From assembly GCF_029544075.1 (NCBI RefSeq), contig NZ_JAJQJH010000009.1, positions 1-64,000 of the forward strand: 64,000 bases of DNA, read 5' to 3'. The stretch is from Chromohalobacter canadensis. Lineage in GTDB: Bacteria; Pseudomonadota; Gammaproteobacteria; Pseudomonadales; Halomonadaceae. The translations under genes were made by a program, and so were the position numbers. Positions 8,910 to 16,851 of the stretch are shown here, piece after piece. Under the pieces are notes generated by a model. It was not told the origin of the DNA. It made no database searches and worked only from the letters and a program-made list of their open reading frames with translations. Each line of letters begins with the position of its first letter. Position 1 is the first letter of the stretch.

Positions 8910-8949
8910 CGAGCGAGGCGCTAGTCTCACCGTTAGATGAATACCATAG

Positions 8950-8979
8950 GAACTCGCCCGCTGGCGGGTTCTTTTTTTT
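8950..8979 (+). terminator. Rho-independent terminator
   Basis: The stem pairs GAAC..CCCGC with GCGGGTTC around a short CTG loop, with a small bulge, and is followed by a run of eight T. It ends transcription of the NYN/small-protein unit before the regulator of the TRAP operon. Confidence 0.75.
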
Positions 8980-9212
8980 GGTGTGCCAGGCGTGGCGCGC
9001 AGCGCCCGACTGGCACTGTTTGGTGCCTTGGGATGACTTTGGGGTGAAAGTCACATGCACGCCAGCAAGGGAAAGTGCTAGCCGACGGCAGGGCTCCCAC
9101 GAAGGAGAATCTGAAGACAGCTCGAGGCAAAGCCGTACGGGCGACGGTCCCTCAGGTCGAGATAGGTCATGGCTGCTTGCCAGCCGCCGAATAGGCTGGC
9201 GTGTGCTTTAAG

Positions 9213-9387
9213 TGGTAAGACCAGTTGTTGGGTACGAAAGTTTAATTGTTGACCACGCGGAACCGCCATAGGCTTTCTTGCAAGAGGGATTGATGGCGCT
9301 TCCCTGCCAATATCGAGTTTTGAAGCTTCGCTGATGCTTCAGTTTGAGCAACGTAGGCGTGTCATTGGTGCCAAGAGGTAAGACCAG
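9213..9387. promoter_or_regulatory. Candidate FadR-type operators upstream of TRAP regulator
   Basis: The 11-mer GGTAAGACCAG occurs twice, at 9214-9224 (within the palindrome TGGTAAGACCA) and at 9377-9387, just before the regulator's start. A third palindrome, TTGGTGCCAA, lies at 9365-9374. GGT-N-ACC half-sites of this kind are typical for FadR/GntR (FCD) regulators, so autoregulation and control of the downstream TRAP genes are likely. Apart from these sites I see no gene between 8910 and 9397. Confidence 0.45.
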
Positions 9388-9397
9388 AGGAGGATGC

Positions 9398-10168
9398 ATG
9401 GCTGAGGAGACGGCCCGAGGGAAGGGTGAGGAACTGCGCGGAGCCGAGAAGGTGTTCGGCTATTTCCGCGATCAGGTCCTTTCGGGGGCGCTGAATCCCG
9501 GGGATCGCCTGCCCAGCGAGCGCGAATTGTCACTGACCCTGGGAGTGGGGCGGCCGTTGCTGCGCGAGGTCATGCGTTCGCTCAACATGCTGGGCGTACT
9601 CGATATCCGTCATGGCAAGGGGGCTTTCATCGCCCGCGCCAACTTCGGGATGCTGTCGGATTTCTTCACCTTTTATCTGGCCCAGGAGCAGAGCGCTCTC
9701 GATGACGTCATGCAGGCCCGTATCGCCATCGAGTGTCAGGCCATCCGCCTCGCCTGTGAGAGAGCCACGGACGCCGACATCTCCCGCATCGAGACGTGCT
9801 TCACGCAGCTGACGGAGACCGTGGACGATCCGGAGCTGGGTGGTCGCTCGGATTATGAGTTCCACATCGCCATCGTGGAGGCGAGTCACAGCCAGACTCT
9901 GATCACCCTCTACCACGCCATCTCCAACATGCTGCTGAAAAGTCACGTCGAGCGGCGAAGAACAACGGCGAACGCACCCGAGATCATCGAGAGCCATATC
10001 GACTCCCATCGCCAGGTGTTTTTGGCAATCGTCGAGGGCGATGGCGACCTGGCCCACCAGAGGCTCCGCGAACACTTCGCGATAGGCGACGAGCTGCGCC
10101 GGCGAAGCATCATTGCTGCCCATACCAAGGGCAGCGCCAGCACGTACTCAACCGACAAATATAAGTGA
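9398..10168 (+). CDS. GntR/FadR-family (FCD) transcriptional regulator
   Basis: 256 residues. The N-terminal winged helix contains GDRLPSERELSLTLGVGRPLLREVMRSL (described by its ends, residues about 36-63), the FadR-type signature. The C-terminal all-helical FCD ligand domain carries the Asp/His metal pattern (MQARIAIECQAIRLA; YEFHIAIVEASHS; SHIDSHRQVFLAI). The ATG at 9398 is preceded by GAGGAGG; a longer frame from 9344 lacks such a site. It stands only a few bases upstream of the TRAP binding-protein gene, in the same direction, so it most likely controls uptake of the acid or sugar acid carried by that transporter. Confidence 0.85.
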   Translation: MAEETARGKGEELRGAEKVFGYFRDQVLSGALNPGDRLPSERELSLTLGVGRPLLREVMRSLNMLGVLDIRHGKGAFIARANFGMLSDFFTFYLAQEQSALDDVMQARIAIECQAIRLACERATDADISRIETCFTQLTETVDDPELGGRSDYEFHIAIVEASHSQTLITLYHAISNMLLKSHVERRRTTANAPEIIESHIDSHRQVFLAIVEGDGDLAHQRLREHFAIGDELRRRSIIAAHTKGSASTYSTDKYK

Positions 10169-10175
10169 GGCACGC

Positions 10176-11162
10176 ATGTTCACGAGAATCGGCATGGGAG
10201 TGGCCACGGCGGCATTGGCGCTGGGCCTGACCACTATGGCATCCGCTGAAACCCTGCGCTACGCCCACGTAGGGGCGGAAGGCGACCTTCAAACCCGCTA
10301 CGCGGCCGAAGCCGCCAAAGAGATCAACGAGGCGACCGACGGCAACATCTCGGTTCAGGTCTTTCCCGCCAGCCAGTTAGGTGGTGTGGCTGAAATGGTG
10401 GATGGGGTACGCATGGGGTCCATCGGCATGGGCCATCATGACTTTGCCTCGCTGGCTCGGATCGTGCCGGAGGCGGCTGTTTTCAATGCCCCCTACGTCT
10501 ATCGCGATGCCGAACATGCCCTGAATGCGACAGCGCCGGAGTCGCCGGCAGTACAGAAGATCAATCAGCAGCTGATCGAAGAGGGTGGCGTTCGCATCAT
10601 CGGCAGGATCTACCGGGGCAAGCGCCATATCTCTTCCAACTTCGCGGTCAAGTCGCCGGAAGATCTCGACAACAAGCCCTTCCGGGCCGTGCCGCTGGAT
10701 CTCTGGGTCTCCATGGTCAAGGGCTTTGGCGCCACGCCGACGCCCGTCGCGGTCTCAGAGCTGCCCACGGCACTGATGACCGGGCTGGTGGTCGGCCAGG
10801 AAAATCCTCTGACCATGATCAACGCCAACCAGCTGTACGAAGTCCAGTCGCATGTCTCGCTCACCGGCCACATGGATTCCGTGCTGGCGGTATTCGTGAA
10901 CGAGCAGGCGTGGCAGTCGCTGGATGAGTCTGATCGCAGCGATATCAAGAAGGTGCTCGACGAGAAGGCAGCGCAGTCGCTTCAGTGGGCGCAAAACTCG
11001 GAAGACGAGCTGGTGCAGACATTGACGGACAAGGGCATGACGGTGCTGGACGAGGACGACGGGCTGGACGTGGAAGCCTTCCGCGATCAGGTGCGGGCCC
11101 AGGTCGACCAGGACTTTCCGAACTTCAAACCCTACATCGACATGATTTCGAAGGTCGAGTGA
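10176..11162 (+). CDS. dctP: TRAP transporter substrate-binding protein (DctP)
   Basis: 328 residues, exported. A Sec signal peptide (MFTRIGMGVATAALALGLTT, cleavage near ASA-ET) is followed by the DctP fold. LRYAHVGAEGD opens the mature protein, and the conserved arginine region IIGRIYRGKRHISS (about residue 145) plus KPFRAVP are where DctP proteins bind a carboxylate. The protein delivers substrate in the periplasm to the Q/M membrane subunits downstream. The ATG at 10176 gives a clean signal peptide; the in-frame upstream extension does not. Ligand unknown, presumably a C4-C6 organic or sugar acid given the neighbouring RpiB-type isomerase. Confidence 0.9.
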   Translation: MFTRIGMGVATAALALGLTTMASAETLRYAHVGAEGDLQTRYAAEAAKEINEATDGNISVQVFPASQLGGVAEMVDGVRMGSIGMGHHDFASLARIVPEAAVFNAPYVYRDAEHALNATAPESPAVQKINQQLIEEGGVRIIGRIYRGKRHISSNFAVKSPEDLDNKPFRAVPLDLWVSMVKGFGATPTPVAVSELPTALMTGLVVGQENPLTMINANQLYEVQSHVSLTGHMDSVLAVFVNEQAWQSLDESDRSDIKKVLDEKAAQSLQWAQNSEDELVQTLTDKGMTVLDEDDGLDVEAFRDQVRAQVDQDFPNFKPYIDMISKVE

Positions 11163-11168
11163 GCTAGC

Positions 11169-11198
11169 GCCAGGAGCCCCGGAATGGGGCTCCTTGGC
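11169..11198 (+). terminator. Strong intercistronic hairpin dctP-dctQ
   Basis: A 12-13 bp stem (GCCAGGAGCCCC with GGGGCTCCTTGGC, one bulged base) closes a 5-base loop 6 bases after the dctP stop. No T-run follows, so it is more likely an mRNA-stabilising or partial-termination element that keeps the binding protein in excess over the membrane subunits, a common TRAP arrangement. Confidence 0.55.
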
Positions 11199-11227
11199 GA
11201 ATGGTTCGTCAGTAAAGGAGTGTCGGC

Positions 11228-11695
11228 ATGCATCTAGTCAGGCGGCTGCTTGAAGGGTTGTGCGCCTTGCTGCTGGCGGGGATCGTGCTAGTCCCGCTGG
11301 CGCAAGTCATCCTGCGGCAAGTCTTCACCAGCCCGATGGTCGGGGCGGAGGAGTTCACCCGATTCTTGCTGGTCTGTCTGGTCTTCATGGCTTACCCGTT
11401 GGTGGTCGACAACGGCGAGAACATCGTCATGGCCGAGCTTCGCGAGTCGTTGCCGGCATGGCTGCGCGGGCCCGTGAAGGTGGTGATTCTATTGTGCACG
11501 ATCGCGGCCAGCGTCTTTATCGCCTATGCCACGGTCATCACCATGCAAGCGAACCTCGGCAATACCACGCCGACCCTCAAGATTCCGTTCTGGCTGTTTT
11601 TGGGATCGACATTGCTCGGGTTCAGTGCCGCATGCCTGTTGCATATCGTCCATGGCACCAAGCCACCCGCCGCTGACGTCGGACCCAACCAATAA
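11228..11695 (+). CDS. dctQ: TRAP transporter small permease (DctQ)
   Basis: 155 residues with four hydrophobic segments, the usual DctQ size. The conserved N-terminal region VILRQVFTSPMVGAEEFTRFLL (given by its ends, residues about 28-49) carries the W/F-x-E-E motif typical of the family. It forms the membrane complex with DctM. The start is supported by AAAGGAG. It lies 9 bases before the large permease. Confidence 0.85.
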   Translation: MHLVRRLLEGLCALLLAGIVLVPLAQVILRQVFTSPMVGAEEFTRFLLVCLVFMAYPLVVDNGENIVMAELRESLPAWLRGPVKVVILLCTIAASVFIAYATVITMQANLGNTTPTLKIPFWLFLGSTLLGFSAACLLHIVHGTKPPAADVGPNQ

Positions 11696-11704
11696 GGGGT
11701 AATC

Positions 11705-12979
11705 ATGGGCATTGCCTTGATCATCGGCTTCCTGGCCCTGTTCATTCTGGGGTTCCCGGTCGTTTATTCCATTCTGATTCCCTCCATTGGCTATGTCCTG
11801 ATCGAGGGCTTTCCCAGTGGTTTGCTGGCCCAGCGCATCACCTATGCACTCGACAGCTTCCCCCTGGTGGCCGTGCCGATCTTCATATTCGTGGGCAACA
11901 TCATGAATCTGGCGGGCGTGACCGAGCGCATCTTTCGGTTCGCCGATACGCTGGTGGGCCGAGTGCCGGGCGGTCTGGCACAGGTCAATATCTTCTCCAG
12001 CCTGATCTTTTCGGGGATGTCCGGCGCGGCGTTGGCCGATGTCGGCGGGCTAGGCAAGATCGAAATCGAGGCCATGCGCAAACGTGGCTTTGCAGCGCCT
12101 TTTTCCGCTGCCGTCACGGCCTCTTCGGCGGTCGTGGGGCCGATCTTTCCGCCGAGCATTCCCTTGATCGTCTATGGCTCGGTGACCAGTGTCTCCATCG
12201 TGCAACTGTTGGTTGCAGGCATCGTTCCGGCACTGATCTGCATCGCCTTGCTGATGACGACAGCAGCCGTCCTGGCGCTACGTGGCAACATGCCCCGTGC
12301 GGCACGCCGGCCCACCCTGGGGGAAATCTTGTCGGCACTGCTGCCGGCGCTACCGGCGTTGCTGGCGCCGGTCCTGATGATCGCAGGGATGATGAGCGGC
12401 CTGTTCACCCCGACCGAAGCGGCGGCGGTCACGGCCGGTTATGTGCTGCTGGTCAGCGGGGTGGTATACCGGGAGCTGACCTGGGGGCACTTGTGGAACG
12501 CCATGATGGTCACGCTTCGCAGTACCAGTGCCATCTTGATCATCGTCGCCGCCGCCTCGTTGTTTGGGTGGATTCTGGCCGTCGAGCAGATTCCTCAGGA
12601 ATTCGCCGGCTGGATCCTGCAGGTCTCGAAGGATCCGCTGGTACTGCTGCTGATCGCCAACCTGATCTTCTTTTCGGTTGGCATGTTCCTTGATTCCACC
12701 ACTGCCACGCTGCTGGTGGTGCCGGTGATTGCACCGCCCATGGTGCTGGCCGGCGTCGACCCAGTGCACCTGGGCATCGTGGCGATCTTCAACCTGATGA
12801 TCGGCCTGCTGACGCCGCCCATGGGACTGTCGTTGTACCTGATTTCGTCCATTGCCAGAATATCGCTGCGCCAATTGCTGTGGGCGCTGATTCCCTTTTA
12901 TGTGCCGCTGCTGACGACGCTGGCTATTATCACGTTTGCCTCGGACCTGGTGCTCTGGTTGCCCGGCATGCTTCGCTAA
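11705..12979 (+). CDS. dctM: TRAP transporter large permease (DctM)
   Basis: 424 residues with about twelve hydrophobic segments. The DctM/YiaN signatures are present: SLIFSGMSGAALADVGGLG (about 98-116), GPIFPPSIPLIVYGS, FTPTEAAAVTAGYVLL, and the late GLLTPPMGLSLYL. It is the sodium-driven translocation subunit of the TRAP system. The AAGGGG ribosome site lies 6 bases upstream. It is followed after 21 bases by the isomerase gene rpiB, in the same operon. Confidence 0.92.
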   Translation: MGIALIIGFLALFILGFPVVYSILIPSIGYVLIEGFPSGLLAQRITYALDSFPLVAVPIFIFVGNIMNLAGVTERIFRFADTLVGRVPGGLAQVNIFSSLIFSGMSGAALADVGGLGKIEIEAMRKRGFAAPFSAAVTASSAVVGPIFPPSIPLIVYGSVTSVSIVQLLVAGIVPALICIALLMTTAAVLALRGNMPRAARRPTLGEILSALLPALPALLAPVLMIAGMMSGLFTPTEAAAVTAGYVLLVSGVVYRELTWGHLWNAMMVTLRSTSAILIIVAAASLFGWILAVEQIPQEFAGWILQVSKDPLVLLLIANLIFFSVGMFLDSTTATLLVVPVIAPPMVLAGVDPVHLGIVAIFNLMIGLLTPPMGLSLYLISSIARISLRQLLWALIPFYVPLLTTLAIITFASDLVLWLPGMLR

Positions 12980-13000
12980 ACAAAAACCTGGAGTAGATAT

Positions 13001-13447
13001 ATGAAGATCGTCATAGGCTCGGATCATGCGGGCTACAGGCTCAAGGCCTCGGTGGTGGAATACGTGGAATCGCTCGGATATGAGGTGATCGACGTCGGGT
13101 CACACGATGACACCCCGGTGGATTTTCCCGATATTGCGAAGCAGATGGCCGGCAAGGTGACGAGTGGCGAGGCGGCCCGGGGATTGATGGTCTGCGGTAC
13201 CGGCGTGGGCGCCTCCATTGCTGCCAACAAGATTCGCGGCATTCGCGCCGCGGTGTGCCATGACATCCATTCGGCGCACCAGTGCGTCGAGCACGATGAC
13301 GTCAACGTGATGTGTATCGGCGCGCAGATCGTCGGCCCCTGGCTGGCCAACGACCTGATCAAGGCCTATCTCGAAGCCGAGTTTTCCACCAGCGAAGAGT
13401 TCCGCCGGCGCGTGGAAAAGCTGAATGCCATGGAAAACGAAGGCTAG
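13001..13447 (+). CDS. rpiB: RpiB/LacAB-family sugar-phosphate isomerase
   Basis: 148 residues, full length. It opens with the family motif MKIVIGSDHAGYRLK and holds the active-site cysteine in MVCGTGVGASIAANKIRGI (about 64-82), followed by NVMCIGAQIVGPWLA. The chemistry is aldose-ketose isomerisation of a phosphorylated C4-C6 sugar. Since the gene closes a TRAP operon, it may not be housekeeping ribose-5-phosphate isomerase. RpiB homologues also isomerise tetrulose phosphates in tetritol and tetronate catabolism. No kinase is present in the operon, so the substrate cannot be named. Confidence 0.85.
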   Translation: MKIVIGSDHAGYRLKASVVEYVESLGYEVIDVGSHDDTPVDFPDIAKQMAGKVTSGEAARGLMVCGTGVGASIAANKIRGIRAAVCHDIHSAHQCVEHDDVNVMCIGAQIVGPWLANDLIKAYLEAEFSTSEEFRRRVEKLNAMENEG

Positions 13448-13558
13448 AACCGCAATCGAGAAGTTACCCAGGCCGCTGAGCGCCGGTCAGCGCTGGCGGC
13501 CATGAAATCCAACCAACCATCCAGCCCCTGCCCTGAAGCCGAACGCGTCGGTTATCAC

Positions 13559-14122
13559 GTATCATGCAGTCAAGCCAACGCTTGCCTTCCGGGGCTGGCG
13601 CCTCACTGCCTGCCGGGGATCTCCTTGCCATGACACGCGTCGCCATCTTCGTGGATACCCAGAACGTCTACTACACCGTGCGCGAAGCCTACGGCAAACA
13701 CTTCGATTACCGCCGGTTCTGGGCGAGGGTCACGGCGAACCGGGAGGTACTGGCCGCGCGCTGTTATGCCACCGACAAGGGCGACGCGAAGCAACGCGAG
13801 TTCCAGAATATTCTCCGCTCGATCGGCTTCGAGGTCAGGCTCAAGCCGTTCATCCAGCGCGCGGATGGTTCCGCCAAGGGCGATTGGGACGTGGGCATCA
13901 CGCTGGATGCCATCGAGTACGCGGCACAGGCGGATGTGGTGGTGCTGGTCTCCGGGGATGGCGACTTCGACCTGCTGGCGGAGAAGATCCGCGAGGTGCA
14001 TGGCAAGCGCGTCGAGGTCTACGGCGTGCCCAAGCTCACCGCCAATTCCCTTATCAACGCCGCGAGCCAGTTCATCCCCATCGAGGGCGAGCTGCTGCTG
14101 GGGTGAGGCGCTGATGCTGAGT
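13559..14122 (+). repeat. 564-bp direct repeat, copy 2 (NYN gene unit)
   Basis: Second copy of the unit at 8147-8710, same orientation, 5412 bases downstream. Together the copies bracket the small 49-aa gene, the FadR-type regulator, the TRAP genes and rpiB. Recombination between them would delete or circularise that block. Confidence 0.85.
13630..14106 (+). CDS. NYN-domain PIN-type nuclease, copy 2
   Basis: 158 residues with the same amino-acid sequence as the copy at 8218-8694: acidic motif 1 in FVDTQNVYY, acidic motif 2 in SGDGDFDLLAE. Roughly ten codons differ, all silently (for example third-base changes in the Val, Arg, Cys, Gln, Glu and Gly codons). This points either to strong selection on the protein or to gene conversion. 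It is followed after 82 bases by a RhuM-Fic gene, whereas copy 1 is followed by an unrelated small gene. The start is chosen as for copy 1. Confidence 0.85.
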   Translation: MTRVAIFVDTQNVYYTVREAYGKHFDYRRFWARVTANREVLAARCYATDKGDAKQREFQNILRSIGFEVRLKPFIQRADGSAKGDWDVGITLDAIEYAAQADVVVLVSGDGDFDLLAEKIREVHGKRVEVYGVPKLTANSLINAASQFIPIEGELLLG

Positions 14123-14188
14123 TGCCGGATTCGTCGGAGAGAGCGTGCTATGGTCGGTTAATCTTGAACTCACTCGAACAAGACCGAC

Positions 14189-15223
14189 ATGAGCGAACAA
14201 CTACAGATCCTGATCTACGAAGATACCGCAAAGGCGGTCGACGTGCGTCTGGACGAAGGACGCGAGACCGTATGGCTGACGCAGCGGCAGATGGCCGAGC
14301 TGTTCGACGTCAAGCCGCAGAACATCACGATCCACTTGAAAAATATCTACGCTGAGGAAGAGTTGGTGGAGGAGGGAACTTGTAAGGAATTCTTACAAGT
14401 TCAGATTGAAGGGGGCAGAAAGGTCAAGCGTGCGAGGCTGCATTACAACCTCGATGCCATCATCTCCGTCGGTTACCGCGTCAACTCCCGGCGGGCGGTC
14501 CGCTTTCGCCAGTGGGCAACGCGCGTCCTTCGTGAGCATCTCATCCAGGGCTGGACGTTGCATCAACAGCGCTTCGAGGCGAATGCCCAGGAGTTGGAGG
14601 CGGCGATGGCGCTGGTGCGCAAGGCGGCGCACAGCCCGGCGCTGGATATGCCGGGCAGTCGTGGGCTGGTGGATATCGTCGCGCGTTATGCGCAGACGTT
14701 TCTGCTGCTGCAGCGCTATGACGAAGGGCTATTAAGCGATCCCGACGTGCAGGCGGGCGGTCAGCTGCCTTCGCTGGAGACCGCGAGAGCCGCGCTGGAC
14801 GAGTTGAAAGCCGAATTGATAGGACGGGGAGAGGCCACCGACCTGTTTGCGCGGGATCGAAGCGATGGGCTGGCCTCACTGCTGGGCAATCTCGATCAGT
14901 CCGTCTTCGGCGAGCCGGCCTATCCGAGTATCGAGTCGAAAGCTGCGCACCTGCTCTATTTCGTGATCAAGAATCACCCGTTCGCCGATGGCAACAAGCG
15001 CAGTGCGGCCTTTCTGTTCGTCGACTTCCTGTACCGTAATGAGCGCCTGCTGTCATCGACGGGGGAGCCCGTGATCAACGATGTCGGTTTGGCCGCGCTG
15101 ACGCTGCTGGTGGCGGAGTCCGATCCCGCCAACAAGGAGACGATGATCCGGCTGATCATGAACATGCTCGCCGGTGACACGGCGCCTGCTGGAATCACCG
15201 GTGAACGTTATTCAAATGCGTGA
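14189..15223 (+). CDS. RhuM-Fic/DOC fusion protein
   Basis: 344 residues. The N-terminal RhuM-type domain (about 1-140) contains VWLTQRQMAELFDVKPQNI, an HTH-like stretch, and the conserved TCKEFLQVQ. The C-terminal Fic domain has the complete active-site motif HPFADGNKRSAA near residue 268. Fic enzymes AMPylate or otherwise modify target proteins; RhuM proteins are found in pathogenicity and defence islands, so a toxin or effector role is likely. No obvious inhibitory (S/T)xxxE(G/N) partner gene is adjacent. The neighbourhood (duplicated nuclease, repeats) suggests a mobile or defence-type locus. Confidence 0.85.
   Translation: MSEQLQILIYEDTAKAVDVRLDEGRETVWLTQRQMAELFDVKPQNITIHLKNIYAEEELVEEGTCKEFLQVQIEGGRKVKRARLHYNLDAIISVGYRVNSRRAVRFRQWATRVLREHLIQGWTLHQQRFEANAQELEAAMALVRKAAHSPALDMPGSRGLVDIVARYAQTFLLLQRYDEGLLSDPDVQAGGQLPSLETARAALDELKAELIGRGEATDLFARDRSDGLASLLGNLDQSVFGEPAYPSIESKAAHLLYFVIKNHPFADGNKRSAAFLFVDFLYRNERLLSSTGEPVINDVGLAALTLLVAESDPANKETMIRLIMNMLAGDTAPAGITGERYSNA
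14376..14402 (+). repeat. Perfect 11-bp inverted repeat inside RhuM-Fic gene
   Basis: Arms GAACTTGTAAG and CTTACAAGTTC are separated by 5 bases, fully inside the coding sequence and spanning the conserved TCKEFLQVQ segment. The arms are AT-richer than the gene around them. It would form a stable hairpin in the mRNA or serve as a protein-binding palindrome. Confidence 0.7.
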
Positions 15224-15302
15224 ACGCCGCTCGTGCATTATTCTCACTAAATAAGCCATTTTCGTTGAGTGCGAACGGTGGTTTCGATGGCGAAACGCAG
15301 TT

Positions 15303-15331
15303 CACTCCCGACCGATAGGGCGCCGGGAGTG
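15303..15331. terminator. Hairpin between convergent genes
   Basis: Eight-bp arms CACTCCCG and CGGGAGTG enclose 13 bases, in the gap between the convergent RhuM-Fic and TPR genes. There is no clear T-run in either direction, so it may be a weak bidirectional terminator. Confidence 0.4.
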
Positions 15332-15345
15332 TCCGTTCTCGAACC

Positions 15346-16683
15346 TCAGGCAATCTTTAGTTCCTCCTTCGCCGGGGCGGTGGCTCGCCGCAGGAAGTCT
15401 CGGTTGATGGGGCTGTGTGGCTTGAGTGCCAGGCGTTCATGAGCCAGGCCTTCGGCTAGATCGCGATGCCCGCCGCGTAGGGCGGCTTCGGTCAGTGTCC
15501 AGTCGATGATATCGCGTTGGGCGTGGCTGCCGCCGAAGGTGTTGGCGATGAAGCGTACCGGGTGCAGGCGCTCGGTGGCGGTGGTGTAGTCGCCGCGCCA
15601 GAAGGCAACGAAGCCTTCCACCAGCGGCAGGCCGGTGCGCCGGGCCCAGGTTGCCGTCTCCGATTGATCGCGAGTGGCGCGCAGCGTGGTCAGCAGTTCT
15701 TCCACGCGGTCATCACGCCCGGCGCCCAGGTAGGCCATGACCGCGTGCCAGTCATTGAAGGGATAGAGTGTGCCGTCGGCGTGTTGGTCCCAGGCAGTTG
15801 CAAGTTCCTGCCAGCGCTCGCCGACGTCCTGGCCGGTGAGGGTCAAGCGCCACAGCAGTGCCGAGGCGTCGATCATGTCCAGCGCCACGGCGCTGCGCTC
15901 CTTGCGTATCGGGCCGTCATAGAGGGCCAATACCTCCTGAGTCTGGCCGAGGTCGAGATGGCAGAGAGTGAGGTGCCACCAGTTATGCACCTTGAACAGG
16001 TTGTCGTCGCCGGACCAGTAGGGCTCGCGCGCTGTCATCCAGCCGATGCCGTCCTGGGCACGGCCCTGCATCTCCATGACGTGGGCCACGGCGTGATGCG
16101 CCCAGCAGTCGAGCGGTTGCTGGTCCAGCGCTTGGCGGCCGGTTTCTTCGGCGCGGACGTAGTCGCCGGTTTCTTCCAGCCCGAAGGCATACATCCCCTG
16201 GGCGATGGAACGACCCGGCATGTCGGGCGACCAGCGGGGCAGCACGCGGGCGAGGCGGTCGCGCAGGTTGCGGGCGTTGGCACGGTAGAAGTCGATCAGG
16301 TGGCCAGCTTGCAGGGCCAGCAGGTCGTTCGGGTAGCGCAGGTTGTGACGATCTAGCGCGAGTCCCGCGGCACTCCACTCGCCGGCCAGCAGTAGCGCGA
16401 GGGCGGCGACGTGGGAAGCCTCACGGTCATCCAGACGCGACTCCTTGGCGGTTGCCAGGTCAGCCTTGGCGGCGATGGCGGCGGCGGGCTCGGTGGCCAG
16501 GGCAAACAAGTAGGTCCTGGCGATGCGCGCCATGGTGAAGTCGGGGGCGACTTCGATGGCTTGGTCCAGCGGGGCGATAGGATCGCCACGGTAGATGTTG
16601 AAGGCGTCGATGGCGCTGTTGTATAGGGCTAGAGTCTCGGCGGTGGCGCCGGGCAGGGCGTTGCCTTGGCGGTCGGTTAACAT
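15346..16683 (-). CDS. TPR-repeat protein, TTC38-like
   Basis: 445 residues, mostly alpha-helical with TPR-like repeats, resembling the tetratricopeptide repeat protein 38 family (NLYNSAIDAFN-type start, then HHAVAHVMEMQGR near residue 200 and HNWWHLTLCHLDLG near 245). That family has histidine-rich conserved blocks of unknown biochemical role. I chose the ATG at 16683 because the longer frame adds an Arg/Pro-rich stretch atypical for the family; the ribosome site is weak either way. It is transcribed divergently from an AraC-type regulator, its likely controller. No signal peptide. Confidence 0.65.
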   Translation of the reverse strand: MLTDRQGNALPGATAETLALYNSAIDAFNIYRGDPIAPLDQAIEVAPDFTMARIARTYLFALATEPAAAIAAKADLATAKESRLDDREASHVAALALLLAGEWSAAGLALDRHNLRYPNDLLALQAGHLIDFYRANARNLRDRLARVLPRWSPDMPGRSIAQGMYAFGLEETGDYVRAEETGRQALDQQPLDCWAHHAVAHVMEMQGRAQDGIGWMTAREPYWSGDDNLFKVHNWWHLTLCHLDLGQTQEVLALYDGPIRKERSAVALDMIDASALLWRLTLTGQDVGERWQELATAWDQHADGTLYPFNDWHAVMAYLGAGRDDRVEELLTTLRATRDQSETATWARRTGLPLVEGFVAFWRGDYTTATERLHPVRFIANTFGGSHAQRDIIDWTLTEAALRGGHRDLAEGLAHERLALKPHSPINRDFLRRATAPAKEELKIA

Positions 16684-16851
16684 GGCAGGGTTCCAGGTAT
16701 CACTGTTTGAGGGTAAGCGGGAAGGGCACGATATCCACCTGGGACGGCGTGGCGGCATGCCATGCTGCTAGACTAAAATAAGGTGCAAAACACCATAATG
16801 GCCAAGGCGCCGGTATTGTTGTCCGATCCGCCGCGATAGAGGTTCCGGCCC

